A stretch of 57,030 nt of DNA from positions 1 through 57,030 of the forward strand of contig CALUZW010000015.1 of NCBI GenBank assembly GCA_944325415.1, written 5' to 3'. The position numbers and the translations under genes are program-made. This document shows, piece after piece, positions 24,162 through 33,876 of this stretch. Within the stretch, counting starts at the first letter, position 1. Each line of letters begins with the position of its first letter. The notes beneath the pieces are model-generated. The model searched no databases, was not told the DNA's origin, and worked only from the letters and a program-made list of their open reading frames with translations. Source of the DNA: an uncultured Bacteroidales bacterium. GTDB taxonomy: Bacteria; Bacteroidota; Bacteroidia; Bacteroidales; UBA11471.

Positions 24162-26173
24162 AATTGTATGGTTAGAGTGATTTTAAAATTGGTTCCTGGC
24201 ATGGGATAGTTGGCGATGACATCGTAATGCTGGTTGAAGAGGTTGTTTACCTCTGCCGAGGCTTTGCACGCAATCTTTTTTATGGAAAAGGTGCGGCTGA
24301 GCGAGAGATCGCTCGTGTACCAGGGTTGCAGGCGGTTGGCCGCCGTGTTTTCGGAGTTGCTGTATCGTTCGCCGGTGTAGATGAAACTGTATTGCAGGCT
24401 CCACGCCTTCCAGATGCCCCAAGCCATGACCGAGCCGCTGTGCAACGGTATGTAGGGTATCTGGTCGCCGTAGTATTTGTAGTCCGGGTCGGTAAAGTCC
24501 TGGGCTTTCTGGTAGGTGTATTTTCCTTGCAGGCCGATGGTTACTTTCCCTACCAGGGCGGTTGTCTGCACCGACAGGTCGCACCCGCGTATCTCTACTC
24601 GGCCGAGGTTGAGCATCGACCAGCGAAACTGTCGGCCGGTGGGGTAGGCAATGATTTTGTCGGTTACGATGTTGTAATAGCCATCGCCCGTGATTTCAAA
24701 TGTATTGAAGAAGGCCTGCTCCCAACTCTTCCGGTAGCTGATGCCTCCATCGTATTGGACCGTAAACTCGGGTTTGAGGTATTTGTTGCCGATGTCGGTA
24801 TAGTAGAGGTCGTTGAATGTGGGCATGCGGAAAGCTCTCTTGCAGAAGGCCCGCAGTTGCAGGTCGTGCTGGGCAAGGGGCCGGTAGTTGACAAAGAGGG
24901 CAGGGGAGTATTCGTCGCGATGGGGAGAGGGGTTGTAGAGCCGTGTCTGTTCCTGAATGAATGTGCCCAGCAGGCTGCCCTGTATGTGGAGTCTTTTCCA
25001 CTGGAACGAGGTGGCGACGGCTATCATCTCGGTGTATCGCGTGGGGTAGACAAAGTCGTTGAGGTCGGCATCGAGGTAGTTCCATTGCAGGTCGGTCGAG
25101 AGAGAGACCTCCCACCACGGGAAAAGATGCAGTAGGTGGGCTGCCGAGAGGTAGCCCTCTTGTTGCCGGTAGTGGTTGTGTATGTACATCTCCCGCGGGT
25201 CGTCGCGCAGGTACTCGGTGTAGTCGTAGGCATATTTGGCGTTGACGAGAAGCCGGTACCGTTTCCCGGCCGGGCTTTGCCAGCTGCCCTGGGTAAAGAA
25301 GTTACGGTCCCATTGCCGTTCGCCGTGTCTCCACACATTGTTGAGAATGGGGCCCGGAATACCCCGCTCGGCGTTGTAGAAATAGGCTTTGGCCGTCCAG
25401 TCGCCGCGGTCGGTCGAGCCGAAGAATCCCCCTTCAAGGCGCAGGGCTTCTACGTCGCCGTTCTGGCGCACGGCGGTGGTGTCGTAGGCGGTCGATCCGT
25501 CGGGTAGCACGCGGCGGTAGCGGAACTTGTAACGGCCGGTGGCGTGGGTGTATTCGGCGTTGAAACTGCTGTTTACCTGCCGGCTTATCTTTTGTTCCCA
25601 CAGCACCGAGGGGTTGACAAGGCCGAACGAGCCCCCTTTGAGAGTGAGGCGCAGGTTGTATTTTTTCGCACCATCGAAGCGGGGCCTCCGGCTGCGGAGA
25701 TAGACCGAGCCCGATGTGCCGTAGTCGCGCGCCGGTTGCAGTATCTCGCTTTTCTGCCCGTTGTAGATGGCAATCTCTTCGAGGTTGTCGAGCGAAAATT
25801 TTCCGAGGTCGATTTGTCCGTTTTGGGCGTTGCCCAGTTGTATGCCGTCGTAGAAGACACCCGTCTGGTTCGACCCCATGCTTCTGATGTTGATGGTTTT
25901 GATTCCGCCTATCCCGCCGTAGTCTTTGAGCTGTACGCCCGAGAAGAAGCGTATGGCATCGGCCACCGAGAGGCTGTTGAGGCGGCTGAGGGTCTCGCCC
26001 GAGAGTTTCTGGGGAGCGATGACGGCCTCTTTGCGGTGGGCCGTAACGGTGAGCTCTTGCAGGTGTTGCAGGGAGTCGAGTCGGTTTTGGGCGGCGACGG
26101 GTGCGACTCCCGCTCCGCACAGGAACAGGAACTGACCGATCAGCCACAGGTTTACTCTCCTCGTTTTTTTCAT
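24158..26173 (-). CDS. btuB: TonB-dependent cobalamin receptor, BtuB-like
   Basis: A 671-residue outer-membrane receptor from the ATG at 26173 (MKKTRRVNLW); an ATG at 26197 is also possible. It has a signal peptide, a TonB-box-like LQELTVTA near the mature N-terminus, a plug domain (about 40-150, with IKTINIRSMGSNQTGVFYDGIQLGN) and a 22-strand barrel ending in the aromatic-poor FKITLTIQL. It would bring cobalamin across the outer membrane with energy from TonB. The cobalamin riboswitch in its leader and the BtuG-like gene behind it fix the substrate. It lacks the long N-terminal extension seen in SusC proteins. Confidence 0.88.
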   Translation of the reverse strand: MKKTRRVNLWLIGQFLFLCGAGVAPVAAQNRLDSLQHLQELTVTAHRKEAVIAPQKLSGETLSRLNSLSVADAIRFFSGVQLKDYGGIGGIKTINIRSMGSNQTGVFYDGIQLGNAQNGQIDLGKFSLDNLEEIAIYNGQKSEILQPARDYGTSGSVYLRSRRPRFDGAKKYNLRLTLKGGSFGLVNPSVLWEQKISRQVNSSFNAEYTHATGRYKFRYRRVLPDGSTAYDTTAVRQNGDVEALRLEGGFFGSTDRGDWTAKAYFYNAERGIPGPILNNVWRHGERQWDRNFFTQGSWQSPAGKRYRLLVNAKYAYDYTEYLRDDPREMYIHNHYRQQEGYLSAAHLLHLFPWWEVSLSTDLQWNYLDADLNDFVYPTRYTEMIAVATSFQWKRLHIQGSLLGTFIQEQTRLYNPSPHRDEYSPALFVNYRPLAQHDLQLRAFCKRAFRMPTFNDLYYTDIGNKYLKPEFTVQYDGGISYRKSWEQAFFNTFEITGDGYYNIVTDKIIAYPTGRQFRWSMLNLGRVEIRGCDLSVQTTALVGKVTIGLQGKYTYQKAQDFTDPDYKYYGDQIPYIPLHSGSVMAWGIWKAWSLQYSFIYTGERYSNSENTAANRLQPWYTSDLSLSRTFSIKKIACKASAEVNNLFNQHYDVIANYPMPGTNFKITLTIQL

Positions 26174-26311
26174 GTCAAGAATTGTCGTCGTGCGCATTCC
26201 CGGCTCAAAAACAAGGAGTCCGTAAAAGGGTGCCTAAACAGCAAAAGTCATGCGAATTCTGGCGTTGGGGCTCAATCAGGCTCTTTCCTCGAAAGCTGTT
26301 GAATGCGGTGC

Positions 26312-26485
26312 GTATGGCAGGTCTTCTGACTTGTTCCTGCGACAAGCGGCCTTCCCGGTCGTTGACCAGTGGCGTGTTGATGGCTTGTGCCTGATGTGGA
26401 ACTCACAGCAGCGGGACTGTTTGGGATTTTCACCCAATTCCCTTTTAATCTCCATACCCCGGCGGGGTATTTCAAACCTATACGG
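26312..26485 (-). ncRNA. cobalamin riboswitch controlling btuB and the btuG-like gene
   Basis: Read 5' to 3' on the minus strand, it contains these conserved elements in order: AAAAGGGAA, GTGAAAATCCC, CAGTCCCGCTGCTGTGA, CCACTGG, GGGAAGG, and the B12 box AAGTCAGAAGACCTGCC near 26316-26332. Short outer arms (GTAT near 26482, ATAC near 26312) could close helix P1. About 140 bases of expression platform follow before the btuB ATG. Such riboswitches shut down B12 uptake genes when adenosyl- or related cobalamin is plentiful. The -7 box lies only a few bases upstream, so the RNA starts with the aptamer. Confidence 0.93.
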
Positions 26486-26488
26486 CCG

Positions 26489-26496
26489 CAAAGATA
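26489..26496 (-). promoter_or_regulatory. -7 box of the riboswitch-btuB operon
   Basis: TATCTTTG on the minus strand, a full TAnnTTTG match just ahead of the first aptamer bases. Confidence 0.6.
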
Positions 26497-26549
26497 GAAA
26501 TATTTTGCCGGATTATTGCATGGCCGGCAAAAAATTCTGACTCACGCAC

Positions 26550-27560
26550 TCAGGAGACTTTTGTCCGTTCGTTGTCGGAGTACTCTTCGTCGCTTTCGAC
26601 CATCTGGTGCAGGTCGATGGGCTCTTCGGCCTTGAACGGAGCGCGGCGGTAGCGGCATTCGGGCAGGAGACAGTGGTGGCAGTGTTGTTCGTTGCAGGAG
26701 TCGGCATGTACCGAGAAGGTGATTTTCTCGCGCGACTCTTGCTTCATGGTTTCAGCCAGCAGTTCACAGGCGTCGTGGCTCTGCGACACGGTGTAGTACC
26801 ACGGGAGGGTGAGGTCGCACTCGATGTATGAGTAGGAGCCGTATTCCAGTATTTTGAGGTTGTGTATGTCTATCCAGTCGGGACGGCGGTTGCGGTTGAG
26901 TATGGTGGCTATGCGGGAGAGCCTTTCGGGGTCGGCCTTGTCGGTGAGTGTGGCAATGGTCTTGCGCAGAATCGATATTCCCGTATAGATGATGACACCA
27001 CCGAAGATGAGAGCCATGAGGCTGTCGATGAGCACGATGCCGGTAACTTGAACCAGTACGAGGCCTACGACGAGACCTATGGTCGAGTAGGTGTCGGACT
27101 GCAAGTGCTTGCCTCCTGCAACAAGAGCCTCGGAGAGGTGTTTGCGCCCGGCTCTGATGCTCCATGCACCCAACAGATAGTTGGCCAGACCGGCGGCTGC
27201 GGTGATGTATATACCGATGTCGAGACGGCTCAGCTGGCTCGGGAAGAAGAGCCGGTCGGCTCCCTCGTATATGATGATGGCTCCGGCCATGATGATGAGT
27301 ATGCCCTCCATCGAGGCCGAAATCATCTCTATTTTTCCGTGTCCGAACGGGTGGCTTTTGTCTCGCGGTCGTGAAGCAAGACGTATGCAGTAGAGGCTTA
27401 TTCCACCGGCGGCAACGTTGACGATACTCTCCATGGCATCGGTAAATATGGCGGCCGACCCGGTGAGGTAGTAGGCTATGAATTTTCCTGCCATCAGGAC
27501 GATGGAGCAGGTCCAGATGAGGCTTTGGATTTTCTGTTTGGCTTTGGATTCGGTGGTCAT
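26550..27560 (-). CDS. cation diffusion facilitator (CDF) family metal exporter
   Basis: A 336-residue protein with six transmembrane helices. The CDF metal site is seen as FTDAMESIVN in helix 2 and HLQSDTYSTIG in helix 5 (HxxxD), with the family loop SRPRDKSHPFGHGKIE between helices 2 and 3. A cytoplasmic CTD domain follows (about 215-285). The C-terminus adds a Cys/His-rich segment (CNEQHCHHCLLPEC, about 289-302) and an acidic tail, perhaps extra metal ligands. It exports divalent cations such as zinc, iron or manganese by proton exchange. It stands alone and is not tied to the B12 operon downstream. Confidence 0.9.
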   Translation of the reverse strand: MTTESKAKQKIQSLIWTCSIVLMAGKFIAYYLTGSAAIFTDAMESIVNVAAGGISLYCIRLASRPRDKSHPFGHGKIEMISASMEGILIIMAGAIIIYEGADRLFFPSQLSRLDIGIYITAAAGLANYLLGAWSIRAGRKHLSEALVAGGKHLQSDTYSTIGLVVGLVLVQVTGIVLIDSLMALIFGGVIIYTGISILRKTIATLTDKADPERLSRIATILNRNRRPDWIDIHNLKILEYGSYSYIECDLTLPWYYTVSQSHDACELLAETMKQESREKITFSVHADSCNEQHCHHCLLPECRYRRAPFKAEEPIDLHQMVESDEEYSDNERTKVS

Positions 27561-27586
27561 TGTCGGAACGGATAATGTATAAATAC

Positions 27587-27620
27587 AAAAATCCTATCGG
27601 CCGATTCCCGGCCGATAGGA
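27587..27620 (-). terminator. terminator after trxA
   Basis: A perfect 12-bp stem (27592-27603 with 27609-27620) and a 5-base loop, followed on the minus strand by a T run. It separates trxA from the CDF gene. Confidence 0.8.
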
Positions 27621-27646
27621 CAACTTTTTTCCTGGACGTAGAGCGA

Positions 27647-27961
27647 TTAGAGATTGGCCTCGATTTTGGCTTTCAGGTCGGCTTTTGAAGAGGCTCCTAC
27701 CTGTTTGTCGACCAATTTCCCGCCTTTGAAGAAGAGCAGGGTGGGAATGTTGCGGATACCCATTTCGCTGCTCAGGGCATTGTCGTCGTCGACATTGTAT
27801 TTGCCGATGAGGGCTTTGCCTTCGTATTCGGCGGCAAGTTCTTCGACATAGGGAGCGATGCTGCGGCACGGACCGCACCATTCGGCCCAGAAGTCAACAA
27901 CAACGAGTTTGTCTTGAGCCAAAAGCTCCTTGTAGTTAGCGTCAGTGATTTTCAGTGCCAT
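27647..27961 (-). CDS. trxA: thioredoxin
   Basis: A 104-residue thioredoxin with the redox motif WCGPC (28-32) in FWAEWCGPCRSIAPYVEEL, the cis-Pro in RNIPTLLFFKGG and the usual length. It has no signal peptide, so it is the cytoplasmic general disulfide reductase. It is monocistronic, with a -7 box about 47 bases upstream and its own terminator. It lies 107 bases downstream of the dnaE stop. Confidence 0.95.
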   Translation of the reverse strand: MALKITDANYKELLAQDKLVVVDFWAEWCGPCRSIAPYVEELAAEYEGKALIGKYNVDDDNALSSEMGIRNIPTLLFFKGGKLVDKQVGASSKADLKAKIEANL

Positions 27962-28007
27962 AGTGTTTATTTTTTAGATGTTGATATATCTTGTTTTCAT
28001 CGAGCCT

Positions 28008-28015
28008 CAAAGGTA
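28008..28015 (-). promoter_or_regulatory. -7 box of trxA
   Basis: TACCTTTG on the minus strand, a full match 46 bases before the trxA ATG. Confidence 0.55.
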
Positions 28016-28067
28016 ATAAAAAAACAATTGATACTCGAATGTAGTTTATAAAAATCTTTTATTTGCA

Positions 28068-31000
28068 TCAGGCTATCTCGGGCTCTTGTTCGAGAACAGA
28101 CTCTTCTTCTGTCTCTTCGTTCTCGACTGCGTTTTCGGGAATGTATCTGATGCCGTTTATCTTGAAGTCTATGTTGCTGTTTATGAGGAACCGCGTGGCC
28201 TCGCCTACATCGCCTATCTTTATGGGGCGGGCAAAGAGTCTGATGGCGTTGGTCGGCTCCTGTTCGTCGATGAGTTCGAAATAGAGTTTGGTCTTGCCTT
28301 CGCTGCTGTTGGGCAGGTTCTCTTGCAGCACGTCGACCATGGCCCGGTCTACCGATTCGCTGGGCAGGACGACGGTCAGGCTCTCGATGATGCGGTCGTT
28401 GACATCGGGCAGCAGTTCGATGGTACCTATCTTTACGGTGAGCGCGTCGCTGTCGCGGAAGCGGGGCTCGACGCGGCCTCTGATGTAGATGTAGAGATTG
28501 GGCACGCCGAACTTGTGGAAGTTGACGTAGTCGTTGCCCATGAGGAAAAACTCGCCGATGCCCGAGTAGTCTTCGACCTTGATGACGGCAAACGATTTGT
28601 TGGTCTTGGTAATGCCTTCCCGGCAACCTATGACGATGCCGCCCATCGAGAGGTCGCGGCCTTTGAGCGATTCGAGGTCGTCGAGCTCTTTCATACGGGT
28701 GTTGCAGCCGTATTGCAGGGCGATGCGGTACTTGTCGAGCGGGTGAGCCGAGAGGTAGATGCCTATCAACTCCTTCTCCTTGTTCAGCTTTTCGAGGTCC
28801 GACCACGGTTCGGCATCGGGTATGGCCGGGCGGGCTACCTCTACGGCGTTGACGGCACCGAAGAGGGAGTTGCTCTGCATGCTCTGGTCTATCTGGTATT
28901 TGTTGCCGTAGCGCACGAGAATCTCGGAGAAACTTTCGTTTTTGCTGTTCACGGCCATGAAGCTCTCACGTTTCATGCCGAAGCAGTCGAATCCGCCCGA
29001 CATGGCGATGCACTCGATGTTCTTGCGGTTGCAGGCCGAGAGGTTGACGCGCTGCACAAAGTCGAATATGTCGGTAAACGGGCCGTTCTTCTCCCGCTCT
29101 TCGATGATGCATTTTACGGCGTTTTCTCCCACACCCTTCACTGCGCCGAGACCGAAGCGGATGTTGCCTTCCTTGTTGACGGTAAATTTCAGATAACTCT
29201 CGTTGACATCGGGGCTCAGCACCTTGATACCCATGTTTTTGCACTCGTCCATGAATTTGGTGATTTCGCCTATGTCCGAGATGTTGCGGCTCAGCACGGC
29301 AGCCATGTATTCCGACGGGTAGTTGGCTTTGAGATAGGCCGTCTGGTAGGCTACCCAGGAGTAGCAGGTGGCGTGCGACTTGTTGAAGGCATACGAAGCG
29401 AAGTCTTCCCAGTCGGCCCATATCTTTTCGAGAATCTTGCGGTCGTGGCCGTTTTTCTCGCCGCCGCTGATGAAGAGGGGTTTCAGTTCGTCGAGTTTCT
29501 CCTTGATTTTCTTACCCATGGCTTTACGCAGTCCGTCCGACTGGCCGCGGGTGAAGTTGGCCAGCATGCGCGAGAGAAGCATCACCTGTTCCTGATACAC
29601 GGTAATGCCGTAGGTATCTTTCAGGTACTTCTCCATGATGGGTATGTCGTAGGTGATTTTCTCTTTCCCGTGTTTGCGGGCGATGAACGAGGGTATATAC
29701 TTCATGGGCCCCGGACGGTAGAGGGCGTTCATGGCGATGAGGTCTTCAAAGTTGGACGGTTGCAGCTCGCGCAGGTATTTCTGCATACCCGGCGACTCAA
29801 ACTGGAACGTGCCTATCGTGCGCCCCTCGCCGTAGAGCTTGTAGGTGGCCGGGTCGTTGATGTCGATGTTGTCTATGTCGACATCGATGCCGCGTGAGAG
29901 TTTGATGTTGCTCAGTGCCTCCTTGATGATGGAGAGGGTTTTCAGTCCGAGGAAGTCCATCTTGATGAGGCCGGTATCTTCGATGACCGACCCTTCGTAC
30001 TGGGTTACCAGCAGCTTTTCGCCGGTCTCCTTGTCGTCGGCCGTACTCACGGGCACCCAGTCGGTGATGTCGTCGCGGCAGATAATGGTGCCGCAGGCGT
30101 GTACGCCGGTACCCCGCACGTTGCCTTCGAGCATCTGGGCATACTTCATCGTGTTGCGGGTGCGTTCGTCTTCGCAGGCGGCACGCAGTTCGGGTACGGC
30201 GGCGATGCAGTTTTTTATGTTTATCTTGGGCGACTTGCCGTTCACTTCGGGCAGACGGTCGGGTATGAGCTTGGTGAGCCGTATCGACTCGGCCAGCGGC
30301 AACTCTTCTACACGGGCTACGTCTTTGATGGCCATCTTGGTAGCCATGGTGCCGTAGGTGATGATGTGTGCCACCTTTTCGTGTCCGTATTTCTCGGTTA
30401 CCCAGCGCAACACCTCGCCGCGTCCGTCGTCGTCGAAGTCGATGTCGATATCGGGAAGGGAGATACGGTCGGGGTTGAGAAAACGTTCAAACAGCAGGTC
30501 ATACTTGATGGGGTCGATCTGTGTGATGCCCAGGCAGTAGGCGACAGCCGAACCGGCCGCCGAACCACGGCCGGGACCTACCGATACCCCCATTTTGCGG
30601 GCGGCAGCGATGAAGTCCTGCACGATGAGGAAGTAGCCGGGGAAACCCATCGTCTTCATGATGTGCAGTTCGAAGATGATACGCTCCTCGATTTCCTTGT
30701 CGAGCGGATTGCCGTAGCGTTTGTAGGCGCCGTCGTAGGCCAGTTTTTTCAGATAGTCGGCTTCGAGTTTGATACGGTAGAGCTTGTCGTATCCGCCCAG
30801 GACCTTGATTTTCTTTTCGGCAGCTTCCTGGCTCATCACCACGTTGCCGTTCTCGTCCTGCGTGAATTCGTCGAAGAGGTCTTTTTCGCTGTATTTTTGG
30901 CGGTATTCCTCTTCGGTGCCGAAGTCGGCCGGAATTTCAAACGTGGGCATGATGGGGGCGTGGTCGATGCTGTATGTCTCGACCTTGTCGGCTATTTCGA

Positions 31001-31952
31001 GTGTGTTGGCCAGTGTCTCGGGCAGGTCGCCGAAGACGCCGTTCATCTCTTCGGTGGTTTTGAGCCACTCCTGTTTGGAGTATCCCATGTGGGGATTGCT
31101 GTCGTGTATGGTGCGGCCGGTGTTGAGGCAGATGAGCCGTTCGTGGGCATCGGCGTGCTCTTCGTTTACGAAATGCACGTCGTTGGTGCAGATGAGCTTG
31201 ATGCCGTATTTCTCGGCATATTTTATCAGCTCCCGGTTTACCTCCTGTTGCCGTTCGTAGGTCTCGTGGTTGGCGTTGGGCACGGTGGCTTTGTGGCGCT
31301 GCATTTCGAGGTAGTAGTCGTCGCCGAAGAGATTTTTGTACCACGAGATGGCCTCTTCGACTTCGGCCGGTGTGCCGTTCATGATTTTCTGGGGTACCTC
31401 ACCGCCGAGGCAGGCCGATGCAATGATGAGTCCTTCGTGGTATTTTTCCAGTTCCACACGGTCGGTACGCGGACGCATGTAGAAACCCTCGGTCCATGCC
31501 TTTGATACCAGCTTGATGAGGTTGTGGTATCCTTTCTCGTTCTTGGCCAGTACGATGAGGTGGTAGCCGCTCTGGTCTTCCTTGCCGTTTTTGTCTTGGA
31601 GCCGTTTGCGGGCCACATACATCTCGCAACCGATGATGGGCTTGAAAGGTTTTTTGGCTTTGGCCTTTTCAAGTTGGGCTTGCAGGTCGGCCAGCTTGCT
31701 CTCTTTCTCAGGGTCGTCGTCGGCTATGGCGGCGATTTTCTGTTCGAGTTCCTGTACCGCACCTTTGAGCTTGCCGTTTTTCTTCTTGATGTAGTTGTAA
31801 AACTCTTTTACACCGAACATATTTCCATGGTCGGTGAGGGCGATGGCCGGCATGCCGTCGTCGATAGCCTTGTCGACGATGGCAGCAATGCTGGCTTGCC
31901 CGTCGAGAACAGAATACTGTGAGTGAACGTGCAAATGTACAAAGGGTTGCAT
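28068..31952 (-). CDS. dnaE: DNA polymerase III alpha subunit
   Basis: A 1294-residue replicative polymerase from the ATG at 31952 (MQPFVHLHVHSQYSVLDG), which opens the PHP domain. The frame is open farther upstream, but those residues are not part of the family. Polymerase catalytic Asp residues lie in LPDIDIDFDDDGRGEV. The helix-hairpin-helix and OB regions follow toward the C-terminus, ending in an acidic tail. The PHP domain carries a charged coiled-coil insertion (about residues 57-93, rich in E, K and A) between the strand preceding it and PIIGCEMYVA. It copies both strands as part of the holoenzyme. Single gene, with a terminator of the upstream operon just before it. Confidence 0.95.
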   Translation of the reverse strand: MQPFVHLHVHSQYSVLDGQASIAAIVDKAIDDGMPAIALTDHGNMFGVKEFYNYIKKKNGKLKGAVQELEQKIAAIADDDPEKESKLADLQAQLEKAKAKKPFKPIIGCEMYVARKRLQDKNGKEDQSGYHLIVLAKNEKGYHNLIKLVSKAWTEGFYMRPRTDRVELEKYHEGLIIASACLGGEVPQKIMNGTPAEVEEAISWYKNLFGDDYYLEMQRHKATVPNANHETYERQQEVNRELIKYAEKYGIKLICTNDVHFVNEEHADAHERLICLNTGRTIHDSNPHMGYSKQEWLKTTEEMNGVFGDLPETLANTLEIADKVETYSIDHAPIMPTFEIPADFGTEEEYRQKYSEKDLFDEFTQDENGNVVMSQEAAEKKIKVLGGYDKLYRIKLEADYLKKLAYDGAYKRYGNPLDKEIEERIIFELHIMKTMGFPGYFLIVQDFIAAARKMGVSVGPGRGSAAGSAVAYCLGITQIDPIKYDLLFERFLNPDRISLPDIDIDFDDDGRGEVLRWVTEKYGHEKVAHIITYGTMATKMAIKDVARVEELPLAESIRLTKLIPDRLPEVNGKSPKINIKNCIAAVPELRAACEDERTRNTMKYAQMLEGNVRGTGVHACGTIICRDDITDWVPVSTADDKETGEKLLVTQYEGSVIEDTGLIKMDFLGLKTLSIIKEALSNIKLSRGIDVDIDNIDINDPATYKLYGEGRTIGTFQFESPGMQKYLRELQPSNFEDLIAMNALYRPGPMKYIPSFIARKHGKEKITYDIPIMEKYLKDTYGITVYQEQVMLLSRMLANFTRGQSDGLRKAMGKKIKEKLDELKPLFISGGEKNGHDRKILEKIWADWEDFASYAFNKSHATCYSWVAYQTAYLKANYPSEYMAAVLSRNISDIGEITKFMDECKNMGIKVLSPDVNESYLKFTVNKEGNIRFGLGAVKGVGENAVKCIIEEREKNGPFTDIFDFVQRVNLSACNRKNIECIAMSGGFDCFGMKRESFMAVNSKNESFSEILVRYGNKYQIDQSMQSNSLFGAVNAVEVARPAIPDAEPWSDLEKLNKEKELIGIYLSAHPLDKYRIALQYGCNTRMKELDDLESLKGRDLSMGGIVIGCREGITKTNKSFAVIKVEDYSGIGEFFLMGNDYVNFHKFGVPNLYIYIRGRVEPRFRDSDALTVKIGTIELLPDVNDRIIESLTVVLPSESVDRAMVDVLQENLPNSSEGKTKLYFELIDEQEPTNAIRLFARPIKIGDVGEATRFLINSNIDFKINGIRYIPENAVENEETEEESVLEQEPEIA

Positions 31953-31979
31953 AAGGGCTCTGAGGAAAATTTTACGAGG

Positions 31980-31987
31980 TAAAGATA
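31980..31987 (-). promoter_or_regulatory. likely -7 box of dnaE
   Basis: TATCTTTA on the minus strand, 7 of 8 positions of TAnnTTTG, 27 bases before the dnaE ATG and downstream of the preceding terminator. Confidence 0.4.
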
Positions 31988-32028
31988 CGAAAAAAGCCGA
32001 CGAATATCGTGCGATATTCAACAAAAAA

Positions 32029-32071
32029 ACGCCTTTTCTCCAAAAGGTTTGATACATAGGAGAAAAGGCGT
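32029..32071 (-). terminator. terminator after the uxu/acetyltransferase operon
   Basis: A perfect 13-bp stem (32029-32041 with 32059-32071) followed on the minus strand by seven T. It closes the operon before the dnaE promoter. Confidence 0.85.
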
Positions 32072-32105
32072 CTTGCTTTTTTTGAAACGCTGTTTAGGAG
32101 ACGGG

Positions 32106-32675
32106 TTATATTCTTTTTATGACCCGGCAGGGATTTCCTACGGCGATACAATGGTCGGGTATCGAGTGGGTAACGATGCTCCCGGCTCCAATGGTGGTTC
32201 CGTCTCCGATGGTTACGCCCGGTAGTATGATGCTTCCGCCTCCAATCCAAACATTTTTCCCGATGGTTACCGGTTGGGCCTGTGATTTCCAGAACGAATG
32301 GCCTGCCGAGAGCCGTTCGTCGGGATTTGTCGGGTGATAAACGGTATAGATGTGTACACCGGGGCCTATACCCGAAAAATCTCCGATAGTAATGCGGTTG
32401 CAATCAAGAAACGTACAGTTCATATTGATTTCGACCCGTTTTCCAAGGAAAATGTTTTCGCCGTAATCAACAAAAAAAGGTGCAGCAATCCATACGTCCT
32501 CACCTCGTTGGCCGAGAAGCTGGTCATGTATGGTGGCCAGTTTCTCTTTCAGTCGGGGAGAGGTGTTGTTGTATTCCGTTTGCAACTCCTTGGCCTTGTA
32601 CCACCGTTCGAGCAATTCGGCATCGCCACAGTCGTATAGCTCTCCGGCCAGCATTTTTTCTTTTTCTGTTGCCAT
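32106..32675 (-). CDS. maltose/galactoside O-acetyltransferase-type hexapeptide protein
   Basis: A 189-residue left-handed beta-helix acyltransferase. The N-terminal Mac domain (MATEKEKMLAGELYDCGD) is followed by hexapeptide repeats and the active-site region HIYTVYHPTNPDERLSAGHS with the catalytic His. The C-terminal end IVTHSIPDHCIAVGNPCRVIKRI is also typical. Members acetylate sugars with acetyl-CoA, often in detoxification. The gene starts 1 base behind the uxuA stop, so it is translated from the hexuronate operon mRNA. That suggests a sugar-related substrate, but the link is unproven. Confidence 0.9.
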   Translation of the reverse strand: MATEKEKMLAGELYDCGDAELLERWYKAKELQTEYNNTSPRLKEKLATIHDQLLGQRGEDVWIAAPFFVDYGENIFLGKRVEINMNCTFLDCNRITIGDFSGIGPGVHIYTVYHPTNPDERLSAGHSFWKSQAQPVTIGKNVWIGGGSIILPGVTIGDGTTIGAGSIVTHSIPDHCIAVGNPCRVIKRI

Positions 32676-32676
32676 A

Positions 32677-33849
32677 CTATCGGAGTATCGAGCAGGCGAT
32701 GCCTTTTTCGAGACCGCGCAGTTCGGCTAGGCCGCGCAGGCGGCCGAGGCAGGAGTAGCCGGGGTTGGTTTTCTTTTTCAGGTCGTCAATCATCTGGTGC
32801 CCGTGGTCGGGACGCATGGGTATCGACACGCCCCGGCGTTGTTGCAGCAGCAGGAAGTTTTTCATGACATTGTACATGTCGACGTCGCCTTCGAGATGGT
32901 TGGCCTCAAAGAAGTTTCCTTCGGCGTCGCGCTGCGTGCTGCGCAGATGTACGAAGTTGATGCGGTCGCCCAGCCGTTGCATCATGCCGGCCAGGTCGTT
33001 GTCGGCACGCACGCCGAACGAGCCGGTGCAGAGGCACAGTCCGTTCGACGGGTTGGGTACCGCCTCGACGAGTTTCACAAAGTCGGCCTCGGTGCTGAGT
33101 ATGCGGGGCAGACCCAGAATGGGGTAGGGCGGGTCGTCGGGGTGGATGACCAGTTTGATGCCCACGGCATCGGCTACCGGTGCTATTTCGCGCAAGAAAT
33201 ATATCAGGTGTGAGCGGAGTTTCTCGGCGTCGATGTTGCGGTAGCGGTCGAGAGCCTCCTGAAACTGTTGCAGGGTGAAACTCTCTTCCGAGCCCGGAAG
33301 TCCCGCTATCATGTTGCGCACGAGACGGTTTTTCTCTTCATCGTTCATCTTTTCGTACCGGGCAAGGGCTATGGCCTTCTCTTCGTCGCTGTATTCGCTC
33401 TCGGCATCGGGACGTTTCAGTATGTAGAGGTCGAAAGCCATGAAAGCGGCGCGTTCGAAGCGCAGAGCCTTCGAGCCGTCGGGCATCGTATAGGCAAGGT
33501 CGGTGCGGGTCCAGTCGAGCACGGGCATGAAGTTGTAGGTAACGATATAGATGCCGCAGCGGGCGAGGTTGCGCAGACTTTCCTTGTAGTTTTCGATGTA
33601 TTGCCCGAAGTTGCCGGTCTGGGTCTTTATGTGTTCATGCACGGGAACACTCTCGACGACCGACCATCGCAGTCCGGCCTCTTCGATGATTTGTTTGCGT
33701 TTCTCAATCTCTTCGACGCTCCACACTTCGCCGTTGGGTATGTGGTGCAGGGCGGTTACAATACCGGTGGCTCCGGCTTGGCGTATGTCTTGCAGGCTGA
33801 CAGGGTCGTTGGGCCCGTACCAGCGCCAGGTCTGTTCACAAAGTATCAT
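32677..33849 (-). CDS. uxuA: D-mannonate dehydratase
   Basis: A 390-residue UxuA-family TIM barrel. It shows the opening [34 protein letters not shown], then [36 protein letters not shown] and, near the C-terminus, [12 protein letters not shown]. These hold the metal-binding Cys, His and Asp residues. It dehydrates D-mannonate to 2-keto-3-deoxygluconate, the substrate of the kinase at the left edge of the window. The frame is open to 34008, but the ATG at 33849 begins the conserved protein. It follows the SDR gene after a 62-base gap holding a strong hairpin. Confidence 0.95.
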   Translation of the reverse strand: MILCEQTWRWYGPNDPVSLQDIRQAGATGIVTALHHIPNGEVWSVEEIEKRKQIIEEAGLRWSVVESVPVHEHIKTQTGNFGQYIENYKESLRNLARCGIYIVTYNFMPVLDWTRTDLAYTMPDGSKALRFERAAFMAFDLYILKRPDAESEYSDEEKAIALARYEKMNDEEKNRLVRNMIAGLPGSEESFTLQQFQEALDRYRNIDAEKLRSHLIYFLREIAPVADAVGIKLVIHPDDPPYPILGLPRILSTEADFVKLVEAVPNPSNGLCLCTGSFGVRADNDLAGMMQRLGDRINFVHLRSTQRDAEGNFFEANHLEGDVDMYNVMKNFLLLQQRRGVSIPMRPDHGHQMIDDLKKKTNPGYSCLGRLRGLAELRGLEKGIACSILR

Positions 33850-33876
33850 TGCAGGCAGGTTAAAGATGAAACATGG

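Noticed and set aside
28086..29897. 603-codon plus-strand frame
   Set aside because: Antisense to dnaE; Val/Glu-rich translation typical of a shadow of a GC-biased coding strand.
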